From Lepus europaeus (Eukaryota > Chordata > Mammalia > Lagomorpha > Leporidae), in NCBI RefSeq assembly GCF_033115175.1, contig NW_026909196.1, positions 7,006,001-7,070,000 of the forward strand: DNA of 64,000 nucleotides, given 5' to 3'. A program made the translations under genes and the position numbers. Below are positions 48,319-62,721 of the stretch, piece after piece. Position 1 is the stretch's first letter. Each line of letters begins with the position of its first letter. Under the pieces are notes generated by a model. It had not been told where the DNA came from. It made no database searches and saw only the letters and a list, made by a program, of their open reading frames with translations.

Positions 48319-51300
48319 ATGCACTTGCCTAACGAAAAGACTTTGCTTTTCTCCAAAACCATTTTTACTGTGATTTTCTCCATCCATTGCATACGATTCC
48401 ACACTACTTTGTCCGGATGTGACTGGATGAAACCGGAAATGTCCGGTTTTGTTTTGGCTAACACAATACCAGATATTGGTACAGCCTCTGAGTTTGTGTT
48501 TTCTGGATATTATTAACGGACATTATTATTTTGAATATTCGTTATCGGGGAACATTTAATTTTGGGCTTGGATACAGTAATTGGTTCCACCTGGAGACAC
48601 CAGCTCTACACATTCGTATTTTCTAGGGTGAAAGATAGAGGATCTGTGGCAATCAAACATGATATTTCTGTTTGTATAGAGGACATTTTATGCACTTGCC
48701 TAATGAAAATACGTTGCTTTTCTCCAAAACCATATTTACTGTGATTTTTCTCAGTCCATTGCATACGAATTCCAAATCTGTTTGTTCGAATATGACTAGA
48801 TGAAACCGGAAATATCCGGATGTGTTTTGGCTAACTCAATCCCTGATATTGCTACAGCCTCTGTGTTTGTGTTTTCCGGATATTATCGATGGACTTTATT
48901 GTTTTGAATGTTTTTTATCTGGGAATATTTAATTTTTTGCTTGGAATCACTGAATGTTTCCACATGGAGACACCAGCTCTACACATTCGTATTTTCTAGG
49001 GAGAAAGCAAGAGGAACTGCGGCAAACAAACATGATATTTCTGTTTGTATAGATGACATTTTATACAGTTGCCTAACGAAAAGACTTTGCTTTTCTTTAA
49101 AACCACTTTTACTGTGATTTTATCGGTCCATTGCATACGAATTCCACACCAGTTTGTCCAGATATGACTGGATGAAACCGGAACTATCCGGTTTTGTTTT
49201 GGCTAAATCAATCCCAGATATTGCTACAGCCTCTGTGTGTGTGTTTTCTGGATATTATCAATGGACTTTATTGTTTTGAATGTTTTTTATTGGGGAACAT
49301 TTTATTTTGGGCTTGGATACAGTAATTGGTTCCAGCTGGAGACACCAGCTCTACACATTCCTATTTTCTAGGGAGAAAGCAAGAGGAACTGCGGCAAACA
49401 AACATGATATTTCTGTTTGTATAGATGATATTTTATACAGTTGCCTAACGAAAAGACTTTGCTTTTCTTTAAAACCATTTTTACTGTGATTTTATCGGTC
49501 CATTGCATACGAATTCCACACCAGTTTGTCCAGATATGACTGGATGAAACCGGAACTATCCGGTTTTGTTTTGGCTAAATCAATCCCAGATATTGCTACA
49601 GCCTCTGTGTGTGTGTTTTCTGGATATTATCAATGGACTTTATTGTTTTGAATGTTTTTTATTGGGGAACATTTTATTTTGGGCTTGGATACAGTAATTG
49701 GTTCCACCTGGAGACCCCAGCTCTACATATTCATATTTTCTGGGTAGATAGCAAGAGGAACTGCGACAAACAAACATGATATTTCTGTTTGTATAGACGA
49801 CATTTTATGCACTTGCATAAAGAAAAGATTTTGCTTTTCTCCAAAACCATTTGTACTATGATTTTCTCAGTCCATTACATACGAATTCCACACAATTTGT
49901 CCGGATATTACTAGATGAAACCAGAAATATCCGGTTTTCTTTTGGCTAACTCAATCCGAAATATTGTGAAAGCCTCTCTGTTTGTGTTTTCCGGATATTA
50001 TCCACGGACTTCATTGTTTCGAATGTTTTTATCAGGGAACATTTCATTTTGTACCGTAAAAACACTAATTGGTTCATCATGGGGACACCAGCTCTACACA
50101 TTCGTATTTTCTAAGGAGAAAGCTATTGGAAGTGCGACAAACAAACATGGCATTTCTGTTTGTATAGATGACATTTTATGCACTTGCCTAACGAAAAGAC
50201 TTTGCTTTTCTCCGAAACCATTTGTACTGTGATTTTATGGACCATTGCATACGAATTCCACAGCAGTTTGTCCGGATATGACTGGATGAAACCGGAAATA
50301 TCTGGTTATGTTTTGGCTAACTCAATCCCAGATATTGCTACAGCCTCTGTGTTTGTGTTTTCTGGACATTATCAACGGACTTTATTGTTTTGAATGTTTG
50401 TTATCCGGGAACATTAAATTTTGGGCTTGGATACAGTAATTGGTTCCACATGGAGACACCAGCTCTACACATTCGTATTTTCCTGGGAGAAAGCTAGAGG
50501 AACTCTGGCAAACAAACATGATATTTCTGTTTGTATAGGTAACATTTTATGCACTTGCCTAACGAAAAGACTTTGTTTTTCTCCAAAACTATTTGTACTG
50601 TAATTTTCTCGCTCCATTGCATACGAATTCCACACCAGTTTGTCTGGGTATTACTGCATGAAACCAGAAATATCCACTTGTGTTTTGGCTAAGTCAATCC
50701 GAAATATTGTGAAAGCCTCTGTGTTTGTGTTTTCTGGATATTATCCATGGACTTCATTGTTTTGAATGCTTTTATCAGGGAACATTCAATTTTTTACCAT
50801 AGAAACACTAACTGGTTCATCATGGGGACACCAGCTCTACACATTCGTATTTTCTAAGGAGAAAGCTATTGGAAGTGCGACAAACAAACATGGCATTTCT
50901 GTTTGTATCGATGACATTTTATGCACTTGCCTAACGAAAAGACTTTGCTTTTCTCCGAAACCATTTGTACTGTGATTTTATGGACCATTGCATACGAATT
51001 CCACTCCAGTTTGTCCGGATATGACTGGATGAAACCGGAAATATCTGGTTATGTTTTGGCTAACTCAATCCCAGATATTGCTACAGCCTCTGTGTTTGTG
51101 TTTTCTGGACATTATCAATGGACTTTATTGTTTTGAATGTTTGTTATCCGGGAACATTAAATTTTGGGCTTGGATACAGTAATTGGTTCCACATGGAGAC
51201 ACCAGCTCTACACATTCGTATTTTCCTGGGAGAAAGCTAGAGGAACTGCGGCAAACAAACATGATATTTCTGTTTCTATACATGACATTTTATGCACTTG

Positions 51301-53119
51301 CCTAACGAAAAGACTTTGTTTTTCTCCAAAACCATTTGTACTGTAATTTTCTCGCTCCATTGCATACGAATTCCACACCAGTTTGTCTGGGTATTACTGG
51401 ATGAAACCAGAAATATCCACTTGTGTTTTGGCTAAGTCAATCCGAAATATTGTGAAAGCCTCTGTGTTTGTGTTTTCTGGATATTATCGATGGACTTCAT
51501 TGTTTTGAATGCTTTTATCAGGGAACATTCAATTTTTTACCATAGAAACACTAACTGGTTCATCATGGGGACACCAGCTCTACACATTTGTATTTTCTAA
51601 GGAGAAACTTAGAGGAACTGCGACAAAGAAATATGATATTTCTGTTTGTATAGATGACTTTGCTTTTCTTCAAAACCATTTTTTCTCTGTTTTTCTCAGT
51701 CCATTACATACGAATTCCACACCAATTTGTCCGGATATGACTGGATGAAAATAGAAATATCCGCTTGTGTTTTGGGTAACTCAATCAGAAATATTGTGAA
51801 AGCCTCCTTGTTTGTGTTTTCTGGATATTACCCATGGACTTTATTGTTTTGAATGCTTTTATCAGGGAACATTCAATGTTTTACCGTAGAAACACTAACT
51901 GGTTCATCATGGGGACACCAGCTCTACACATTCGTATTTTCTAAGGAGAAAACTATTGGAAGTGTGACAAACAAACATGGCATTTCTGTTTGTATCGATG
52001 ACATTTTATGCACTTGCCTAACGAAAAGACTTTGCTTTTCTCCAAAACCTTATTTACTGTGATTTTCTCAGTCCATTGCATACGAATTCCACACCAGTTT
52101 GTCTGGATATGACTGGATGAAACCGGAAATATCCAGTTTTGTTTTGGCTAACTCAATCCCAGATATTGCTACAGCCTCTATTTTTGTGTACTCCTGATAT
52201 CATCCATGGACGTTATTGTTTTGAATGTTTTTTATCAGGGAACATTTAATTTTGTGCTTGGAAACACTAATGGGTTCCAAATGGAGACACCAGCTCTACA
52301 CATTTGTATTTTCCAGGGAGAAAGCTAGAGGAACTGCGGTAAAACAAACATGATATTTCTGTTTGTATAGATGACATTTTATGCACTTGCCTAATGAAAA
52401 TACGTTGCTTTTCTACAAAACCATTTGTACTGTGATTTTCTCGGTCCATTGCATACGAATTCCACACCAGTTTGTCCGGATATGACTGGAAGAAACCAGA
52501 AATATCCGGTTGTGTTTTGGCTAACTCAATCCCAGATATTGCTACAGCCTCTGTGTTTGTGTATTCCTGATTTTATCTATGGACTTTATTATTTTGAATG
52601 TTCGTTATCGGGGAACCTTTAATTTTGGGCCTGGATACAGTAATTGGTTCCACCAGGAGACACCAGTTCTAAACATTCGTATTTTCTAGGGAGGAAGCCA
52701 GAGGAACAGCGAGAAACAAACATGATATTTCTGTTTGTATAGATGACATTTTATGCACTTGCCTAACGAAAAGACTTTGCTTTTCTCCAAAACCAGTTGT
52801 ATTGTGATTATCTCGGTCCATGGCATACGAATTCCACACCACTTTGTCCGGATATTACTGGATGAAACTGGAAATATCCGGTTTTGTTTTGGCTAACTCA
52901 ATCCCAGCTATTGCTACAGCCTCTGTGTTTTCTGGATATTATCAACGGACTTTTTTGTTTTGAATGTTTTTTATCGGGGAACATTTCATTTTGTACCGTA
53001 GAAAAACTAATTGGTTCATCATGGGGACACCAGCTCTACACATTCGTATTCTCTAAGGAGAAATCTAGAGGAACTGAGGCAAACAAACATGATATTTCTG
53101 TTTGTATAGATGACATTTT
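48319..53119 (+). repeat. HOR unit 10, 13-mer
   Basis: Length is 4801 bp. The order is m1, m2, m3, a second m3-type copy (about 49436-49800), m4, x1-x5, m5, m6, m7: the 12-mer plus one duplicated monomer (373 bp). x5 with the 28-bp deletion is near 51658. m6 carries 'ctgcggtaaaacaaac', an insertion shared by all 13-mers. Confidence 0.9.
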
Positions 53120-56100
53120 ATGCACTTGCCTAACGAAAAGACTTTGCTTTTCTCCAAAACCATTTTTACTGTGATTTTCTCCATCCATTGCATACGATTC
53201 CACACTACTTTGTCCGGATGTGACTGGATGAAACCGGAAATGTCCGGTTTTGTTTTGGCTACCACAATACCAGATATTGGTACAGCCTCTGAGTTTGTGT
53301 TTTCTGGATATTATTAACGGACATTATTATTTTGAATATTCGTTATCGGGGAACATTTAATTTTGGGCTTGGATACAGTAATTGGTTCCACCTGGAGACA
53401 CCAGCTCTACACATTCGTATTTTCTAGGGTGAAAGATAGAGGATCTGTGGCAATCAAACATGATATTTCTGTTTGTATAGAGGACATTTTATGCACTTGC
53501 CTAATGAAAATACGTTGCTTTTCTCCAAAACCATATTTACTGTGATTTTTCTCAGTCCATTGCATACGAATTCCAAATCTGTTTGTTCGAATATGACTAG
53601 ATGAAACCGGAAATATCCGGATGTGTTTTGGCTAACTCAATCCCTGATATTGCTACAGCCTCTGTGTTTGTGTTTTCCGGATATTATCGATGGACTTTAT
53701 TGTTTTGAATGTTTTTTATCTGGGAATATTTAATTTTTTGCTTGGAATCACTGAATGTTTCCACATGGAGACACCAGCTCTACACATTCGTATTTTCTAG
53801 GGAGAAAGCAAGAGGAACTGCGGCAAACAAACATGATATTTCTGTTTGTATAGATGACATTTTATACAGTTGCCTAACGAAAAGACTTTGCTTTTCTTTA
53901 AAACCACTTTTACTGTGATTTTATCGGTCCATTGCATACGAATTCCACACCAGTTTGTCCAGATATGACTGGATGAAACCGGAACTATCCGGTTTTGTTT
54001 TGGCTAAATCAATCCCAGATATTGCTACAGCCTCTGTGTGTGTGTTTTCTGGATATTATCAATGGACTTTATTGTTTTGAATGTTTTTTATTGGGGAACA
54101 TTTTATTTTGGGCTTGGATACAGTAATTGGTTCCAGCTGGAGACACCAGCTCTACACATTCCTATTTTCTAGGGAGAAAGCAAGAGGAACTGCGGCAAAC
54201 AAACATGATATTTCTGTTTGTATAGATGATATTTTATACAGTTGCCTAACGAAAAGACTTTGCTTTTCTTTAAAACCATTTTTACTGTGATTTTATCGGT
54301 CCATTGCATACGAATTCCACACCAGTTTGTCCAGATATGACTGGATGAAACCGGAACTATCCGGTTTTGTTTTGGCTAAATCAATCCCAGATATTGCTAC
54401 AGCCTCTGTGTGTGTGTTTTCTGGATATTATCAATGGACTTTATTGTTTTGAATGTTTTTTATTGGGGAACATTTTATTTTGGGCTTGGATACAGTAATT
54501 GGTTCCACCTGGAGACCCCAGCTCTACATATTCATATTTTCTGGGTAGATAGCAAGAGGAACTGCGACAAACAAACATGATATTTCTGTTTGTATAGACG
54601 ACATTTTATGCACTTGCATAAAGAAAAGATTTTGCTTTTCTCCAAAACCATTTGTACTATGATTTTCTCAGTCCATTACATACGAATTCCACACAATTTG
54701 TCCGGATATTACTAGATGAAACCAGAAATATCCGGTTTTCTTTTGGCTAACTCAATCCGAAATATTGTGAAAGCCTCTCTGTTTGTGTTTTCCGGATATT
54801 ATCCACGGACTTCATTGTTTCGAATGTTTTTATCAGGGAACATTTCATTTTGTACCGTAAAAACACTAATTGGTTCATCATGGGGACACCAGCTCTACAC
54901 ATTCGTATTTTCTAAGGAGAAAGCTATTGGAAGTGCGACAAACAAACATGGCATTTCTGTTTGTATAGATGACATTTTATGCACTTGCCTAACGAAAAGA
55001 CTTTGCTTTTCTCCGAAACCATTTGTACTGTGATTTTATGGACCATTGCATACGAATTCCACAGCAGTTTGTCCGGATATGACTGGATGAAACCGGAAAT
55101 ATCTGGTTATGTTTTGGCTAACTCAATCCCAGATATTGCTACAGCCTCTGTGTTTGTGTTTTCTGGACATTATCAACGGACTTTATTGTTTTGAATGTTT
55201 GTTATCCGGGAACATTAAATTTTGGGCTTGGATACAGTAATTGGTTCCACATGGAGACACCAGCTCTACACATTCGTATTTTCCTGGGAGAAAGCTAGAG
55301 GAACTCTGGCAAACAAACATGATATTTCTGTTTGTATAGGTAACATTTTATGCACTTGCCTAACGAAAAGACTTTGTTTTTCTCCAAAACTATTTGTACT
55401 GTAATTTTCTCGCTCCATTGCATACGAATTCCACACCAGTTTGTCTGGGTATTACTGCATGAAACCAGAAATATCCACTTGTGTTTTGGCTAAGTCAATC
55501 CGAAATATTGTGAAAGCCTCTGTGTTTGTGTTTTCTGGATATTATCCATGGACTTCATTGTTTTGAATGCTTTTATCAGGGAACATTCAATTTTTTACCA
55601 TAGAAACACTAACTGGTTCATCATGGGGACACCAGCTCTACACATTCGTATTTTCTAAGGAGAAAGCTATTGGAAGTGCGACAAACAAACATGGCATTTC
55701 TGTTTGTATCGATGACATTTTATGCACTTGCCTAACGAAAAGACTTTGCTTTTCTCCGAAACCATTTGTACTGTGATTTTATGGACCATTGCATACGAAT
55801 TCCACTCCAGTTTGTCCGGATATGACTGGATGAAACCGGAAATATCTGGTTATGTTTTGGCTAACTCAATCCCAGATATTGCTACAGCCTCTGTGTTTGT
55901 GTTTTCTGGACATTATCAATGGACTTTATTGTTTTGAATGTTTGTTATCCGGGAACATTAAATTTTGGGCTTGGATACAGTAATTGGTTCCACATGGAGA
56001 CACCAGCTCTACACATTCGTATTTTCCTGGGAGAAAGCTAGAGGAACTGCGGCAAACAAACATGATATTTCTGTTTCTATACATGACATTTTATGCACTT

Positions 56101-57920
56101 GCCTAACGAAAAGACTTTGTTTTTCTCCAAAACCATTTGTACTGTAATTTTCTCGCTCCATTGCATACGAATTCCACACCAGTTTGTCTGGGTATTACTG
56201 GATGAAACCAGAAATATCCACTTGTGTTTTGGCTAAGTCAATCCGAAATATTGTGAAAGCCTCTGTGTTTGTGTTTTCTGGATATTATCGATGGACTTCA
56301 TTGTTTTGAATGCTTTTATCAGGGAACATTCAATTTTTTACCATAGAAACACTAACTGGTTCATCATGGGGACACCAGCTCTACACATTTGTATTTTCTA
56401 AGGAGAAACTTAGAGGAACTGCGACAAAGAAATATGATATTTCTGTTTGTATAGATGACTTTGCTTTTCTTCAAAACCATTTTTTCTCTGTTTTTCTCAG
56501 TCCATTACATACGAATTCCACACCAATTTGTCCGGATATGACTGGATGAAAATAGAAATATCCGCTTGTGTTTTGGGTAACTCAATCAGAAATATTGTGA
56601 AAGCCTCCTTGTTTGTGTTTTCTGGATATTACCCATGGACTTTATTGTTTTGAATGCTTTTATCAGGGAACATTCAATGTTTTACCGTAGAAACACTAAC
56701 TGGTTCATCATGGGGACACCAGCTCTACACATTCGTATTTTCTAAGGAGAAAACTATTGGAAGTGTGACAAACAAACATGGCATTTCTGTTTGTATCGAT
56801 GACATTTTATGCACTTGCCTAACGAAAAGACTTTGCTTTTCTCCAAAACCTTATTTACTGTGATTTTCTCAGTCCATTGCATACGAATTCCACACCAGTT
56901 TGTCTGGATATGACTGGATGAAACCGGAAATATCCAGTTTTGTTTTGGCTAACTCAATCCCAGATATTGCTACAGCCTCTATTTTTGTGTACTCCTGATA
57001 TCATCCATGGACGTTATTGTTTTGAATGTTTTTTATCAGGGAACATTTAATTTTGTGCTTGGAAACACTAATGGGTTCCAAATGGAGACACCAGCTCTAC
57101 ACATTTGTATTTTCCAGGGAGAAAGCTAGAGGAACTGCGGTAAAACAAACATGATATTTCTGTTTGTATAGATGACATTTTATGCACTTGCCTAATGAAA
57201 ATACGTTGCTTTTCTACAAAACCATTTGTACTGTGATTTTCTCGGTCCATTGCATACGAATTCCACACCAGTTTGTCCGGATATGACTGGAAGAAACCAG
57301 AAATATCCGGTTGTGTTTTGGCTAACTCAATCCCAGATATTGCTACAGCCTCTGTGTTTGTGTATTCCTGATTTTATCTATGGACTTTATTATTTTGAAT
57401 GTTCGTTATCGGGGAACCTTTAATTTTGGGCCTGGATACAGTAATTGGTTCCACCAGGAGACACCAGTTCTAAACATTCGTATTTTCTAGGGAGGAAGCC
57501 AGAGGAACAGCGAGAAACAAACATGATATTTCTGTTTGTATAGATGACATTTTATGCACTTGCCTAACGAAAAGACTTTGCTTTTCTCCAAAACCAGTTG
57601 TATTGTGATTATCTCGGTCCATGGCATACGAATTCCACACCACTTTGTCCGGATATTACTGGATGAAACTGGAAATATCCGGTTTTGTTTTGGCTAACTC
57701 AATCCCAGCTATTGCTACAGCCTCTGTGTTTTCTGGATATTATCAACGGACTTTTTTGTTTTGAATGTTTTTTATCGGGGAACATTTCATTTTGTACCGT
57801 AGAAAAACTAATTGGTTCATCATGGGGACACCAGCTCTACACATTCGTATTCTCTAAGGAGAAATCTAGAGGAACTGAGGCAAACAAACATGATATTTCT
57901 GTTTGTATAGATGACATTTT
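53120..57920 (+). repeat. HOR unit 11, 13-mer
   Basis: Length is 4801 bp, identical in length and monomer order to unit 10, with only occasional base changes visible. One is 'ggctaccacaatacc' for 'ggctaacacaatacc' in its m1 near 53260, which recurs in unit 13. Confidence 0.92.
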
Positions 57921-60900
57921 ATGCACTTGCCTAACGAAAAGACTTTGCTTTTCTCCAAAACCATTTTTACTGTGATTTTCTCCATCCATTGCATACGATT
58001 CCACACTACTTTGTCCGGATGTGACTGGATGAAACCGGAAATGTCCGGTTTTGTTTTGGCTAACACAATACCAGATATTGGTACAGCCTCTGAGTTTGTG
58101 TTTTCTGGATATTATTAACGGACATTATTATTTTGAATATTCGTTATCGGGGAACATTTAATTTTGGGCTTGGATACAGTAATTGGTTCCACCTGGAGAC
58201 ACCAGCTCTACACATTCGTATTTTCTAGGGTGAAAGATAGAGGATCTGTGGCAATCAAACATGATATTTCTGTTTGTATAGAGGACATTTTATGCACTTG
58301 CCTAATGAAAATACGTTGCTTTTCTCCAAAACCATATTTACTGTGATTTTTCTCAGTCCATTGCATACGAATTCCAAATCTGTTTGTTCGAATATGACTA
58401 GATGAAACCGGAAATATCCGGATGTGTTTTGGCTAACTCAATCCCTGATATTGCTACAGCCTCTGTGTTTGTGTTTTCCGGATATTATCGATGGACTTTA
58501 TTGTTTTGAATGTTTTTTATCTGGGAATATTTAATTTTTTGCTTGGAATCACTGAATGTTTCCACATGGAGACACCAGCTCTACACATTCGTATTTTCTA
58601 GGGAGAAAGCAAGAGGAACTGCGGCAAACAAACATGATATTTCTGTTTGTATAGATGACATTTTATACAGTTGCCTAACGAAAAGACTTTGCTTTTCTTT
58701 AAAACCACTTTTACTGTGATTTTATCGGTCCATTGCATACGAATTCCACACCAGTTTGTCCAGATATGACTGGATGAAACCGGAACTATCCGGTTTTGTT
58801 TTGGCTAAATCAATCCCAGATATTGCTACAGCCTCTGTGTGTGTGTTTTCTGGATATTATCAATGGACTTTATTGTTTTGAATGTTTTTTATTGGGGAAC
58901 ATTTTATTTTGGGCTTGGATACAGTAATTGGTTCCAGCTGGAGACACCAGCTCTACACATTCCTATTTTCTAGGGAGAAAGCAAGAGGAACTGCGGCAAA
59001 CAAACATGATATTTCTGTTTGTATAGATGATATTTTATACAGTTGCCTAACGAAAAGACTTTGCTTTTCTTTAAAACCATTTTTACTGTGATTTTATCGG
59101 TCCATTGCATACGAATTCCACACCAGTTTGTCCAGATATGACTGGATGAAACCGGAACTATCCGGTTTTGTTTTGGCTAAATCAATCCCAGATATTGCTA
59201 CAGCCTCTGTGTGTGTGTTTTCTGGATATTATCAATGGACTTTATTGTTTTGAATGTTTTTTATTGGGGAACATTTTATTTTGGGCTTGGATACAGTAAT
59301 TGGTTCCACCTGGAGACCCCAGCTCTACATATTCATATTTTCTGGGTAGATAGCAAGAGGAACTGCGACAAACAAACATGATATTTCTGTTTGTATAGAC
59401 GACATTTTATGCACTTGCATAAAGAAAAGATTTTGCTTTTCTCCAAAACCATTTGTACTATGATTTTCTCAGTCCATTACATACGAATTCCACACAATTT
59501 GTCCGGATATTACTAGATGAAACCAGAAATATCCGGTTTTCTTTTGGCTAACTCAATCCGAAATATTGTGAAAGCCTCTCTGTTTGTGTTTTCCGGATAT
59601 TATCCACGGACTTCATTGTTTCGAATGTTTTTATCAGGGAACATTTCATTTTGTACCGTAAAAACACTAATTGGTTCATCATGGGGACACCAGCTCTACA
59701 CATTCGTATTTTCTAAGGAGAAAGCTATTGGAAGTGCGACAAACAAACATGGCATTTCTGTTTGTATAGATGACATTTTATGCACTTGCCTAACGAAAAG
59801 ACTTTGCTTTTCTCCGAAACCATTTGTACTGTGATTTTATGGACCATTGCATACGAATTCCACAGCAGTTTGTCCGGATATGACTGGATGAAACCGGAAA
59901 TATCTGGTTATGTTTTTGCTAACTCAATCCCAGATATTGCTACAGCCTCTGTGTTTGTGTTTTCTGGACATTATCAACGGACTTTATTGTTTTGAATGTT
60001 TGTTATCCGGGAACATTAAATTTTGGGCTTGGATACAGTAATTGGTTCCACATGGAGACACCAGCTCTACACATTCGTATTTTCCTGGGAGAAAGCTAGA
60101 GGAACTCTGGCAAACAAACATGATATTTCTGTTTGTATAGGTAACATTTTATGCACTTGCCTAACGAAAAGACTTTGTTTTTCTCCAAAACTATTTGTAC
60201 TGTAATTTTCTCGCTCCATTGCATACGAATTCCACACCAGTTTGTCTGGGTATTACTGCATGAAACCAGAAATATCCACTTGTGTTTTGGCTAAGTCAAT
60301 CCGAAATATTGTGAAAGCCTCTGTGTTTGTGTTTTCTGGATATTATCCATGGACTTCATTGTTTTGAATGCTTTTATCAGGGAACATTCAATTTTTTACC
60401 ATAGAAACACTAACTGGTTCATCATGGGGACACCAGCTCTACACATTCGTATTTTCTAAGGAGAAAGCTATTGGAAGTGCGACAAACAAACATGGCATTT
60501 CTGTTTGTATCGATGACATTTTATGCACTTGCCTAACGAAAAGACTTTGCTTTTCTCCGAAACCATTTGTACTGTGATTTTATGGACCATTGCATACGAA
60601 TTCCACTCCAGTTTGTCCGGATATGACTGGATGAAACCGGAAATATCTGGTTATGTTTTGGCTAACTCAATCCCAGATATTGCTACAGCCTCTGTGTTTG
60701 TGTTTTCTGGACATTATCAATGGACTTTATTGTTTTGAATGTTTGTTATCCGGGAACATTAAATTTTGGGCTTGGATACAGTAATTGGTTCCACATGGAG
60801 ACACCAGCTCTACACATTCGTATTTTCCTGGGAGAAAGCTAGAGGAACTGCGGCAAACAAACATGATATTTCTGTTTGTATACATGACATTTTATGCACT

Positions 60901-62721
60901 TGCCTAACGAAAAGACTTTGTTTTTCTCCAAAACCATTTGTACTGTAATTTTCTCGCTCCATTGCATACGAATTCCACACCAGTTTGTCTGGGTATTACT
61001 GGATGAAACCAGAAATATCCACTTGTGTTTTGGCTAAGTCAATCCGAAATATTGTGAAAGCCTCTGTGTTTGTGTTTTCTGGATATTATCCATGGACTTC
61101 ATTGTTTTGAATGCTTTTATCAGGGAACATTCAATTTTTTACCATAGAAACACTAACTGGTTCATCATGGGGACACCAGCTCTACACATTTGTATTTTCT
61201 AAGGAGAAACTTAGAGGAACTGCGACAAAGAAATATGATATTTCTGTTTGTATAGATGACTTTGCTTTTCTTCAAAACCATTTTTTCTCTGTTTTTCTCA
61301 GTCCATTACATACGAATTCCACACCAATTTGTCCAGATATGACTGGATGAAAATAGAAATATCCGCTTGTGTTTTGGGTAACTCAATCAGAAATATTGTG
61401 AAAGCCTCCTTGTTTGTGTTTTCTGGATATTACCCATGGACTTTATTGTTTTGAATGCTTTTATCAGGGAACATTCAATGTTTTACCGTAGAAACACTAA
61501 CTGGTTCATCATGGGGACACCAGCTCTACACATTCGTATTTTCTAAGGAGAAAACTATTGGAAGTGTGACAAACAAACATGGCATTTCTGTTTGTATCGA
61601 TGACATTTTATGCACTTGCCTAACGAAAAGACTTTGCTTTTCTCCAAAACCTTATTTACTATGATTTTCTCAGTCCATTGCATACGAATTCCACACCAGT
61701 TTGTCTGGATATGACTGGATGAAACCGGAAATATCCAGTTTTGTTTTGGCTAACTCAATCCCAGATATTGCTACAGCCTCTATTTTTGTGTACTCCTGAT
61801 ATCATCCATGGACGTTATTGTTTTGAATGTTTTTTATCAGGGAACATTTAATTTTGTGCTTGGAAACACTAATGGGTTCCAAATGGAGACACCAGCTCTA
61901 CACATTTGTATTTTCCAGGGAGAAAGCTAGAGGAACTGCGGTAAAACAAACATGATATTTCTGTTTGTATAGATGACATTTTATGCACTTGCCTAATGAA
62001 AATACGTTGCTTTTCTACAAAACCATTTGTACTGTGATTTTCTTGGTCCATTGCATACGAATTCCACACCAGTTTGTCCGGATATGACTGGAAGAAACCA
62101 GAAATATCCGGTTGTGTTTTGGCTAACTCAATCCCAGATATTGCTACAGCCTCTGTGTTTGTGTATTCCTGATTTTATCTATGGACTTTATTATTTTGAA
62201 TGTTCGTTATCGGGGAACCTTTAATTTTGGGCCTGGATACAGTAATTGGTTCCACCAGGAGACACCAGTTCTAAACATTCGTATTTTCTAGGGAGGAATC
62301 CAGAGGAACAGCGAGAAACAAACATGATATTTCTGTTTGTATAGATGACATTTTATGCACTTGCCTAACGAAAAGACTTTGCTTTTCTCCAAAACCAGTT
62401 GTATTGTGATTATCTCGGTCCATGGCATACGAATTCCACACCACTTTGTCCGGATATTACTGGATGAAACTGGAAATATCCGGTTTTGTTTTGGCTAACT
62501 CAATCCCAGCTATTGCTACAGCCTCTGTGTTTTCTGGATATTATCAACGGACTTTTTTGTTTTGAATGTTTTTTATCGGGGAACATTTCATTTTGTACCG
62601 TAGAAAAACTAATTGGTTCATCATGGGGACACCAGCTCTACACATTCGTATTCTCTAAGGAGAAATCTAGAGGAACTGAGGCAAACAAACATGATATTTC
62701 TGTTTGTATAGATGACATTTT
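57921..62721 (+). repeat. HOR unit 12, 13-mer
   Basis: Length is 4801 bp with the same order again. Private differences include 'gtttttgctaactc' near 59912 and 'tttactatgattttc' near 61656. Confidence 0.92.
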
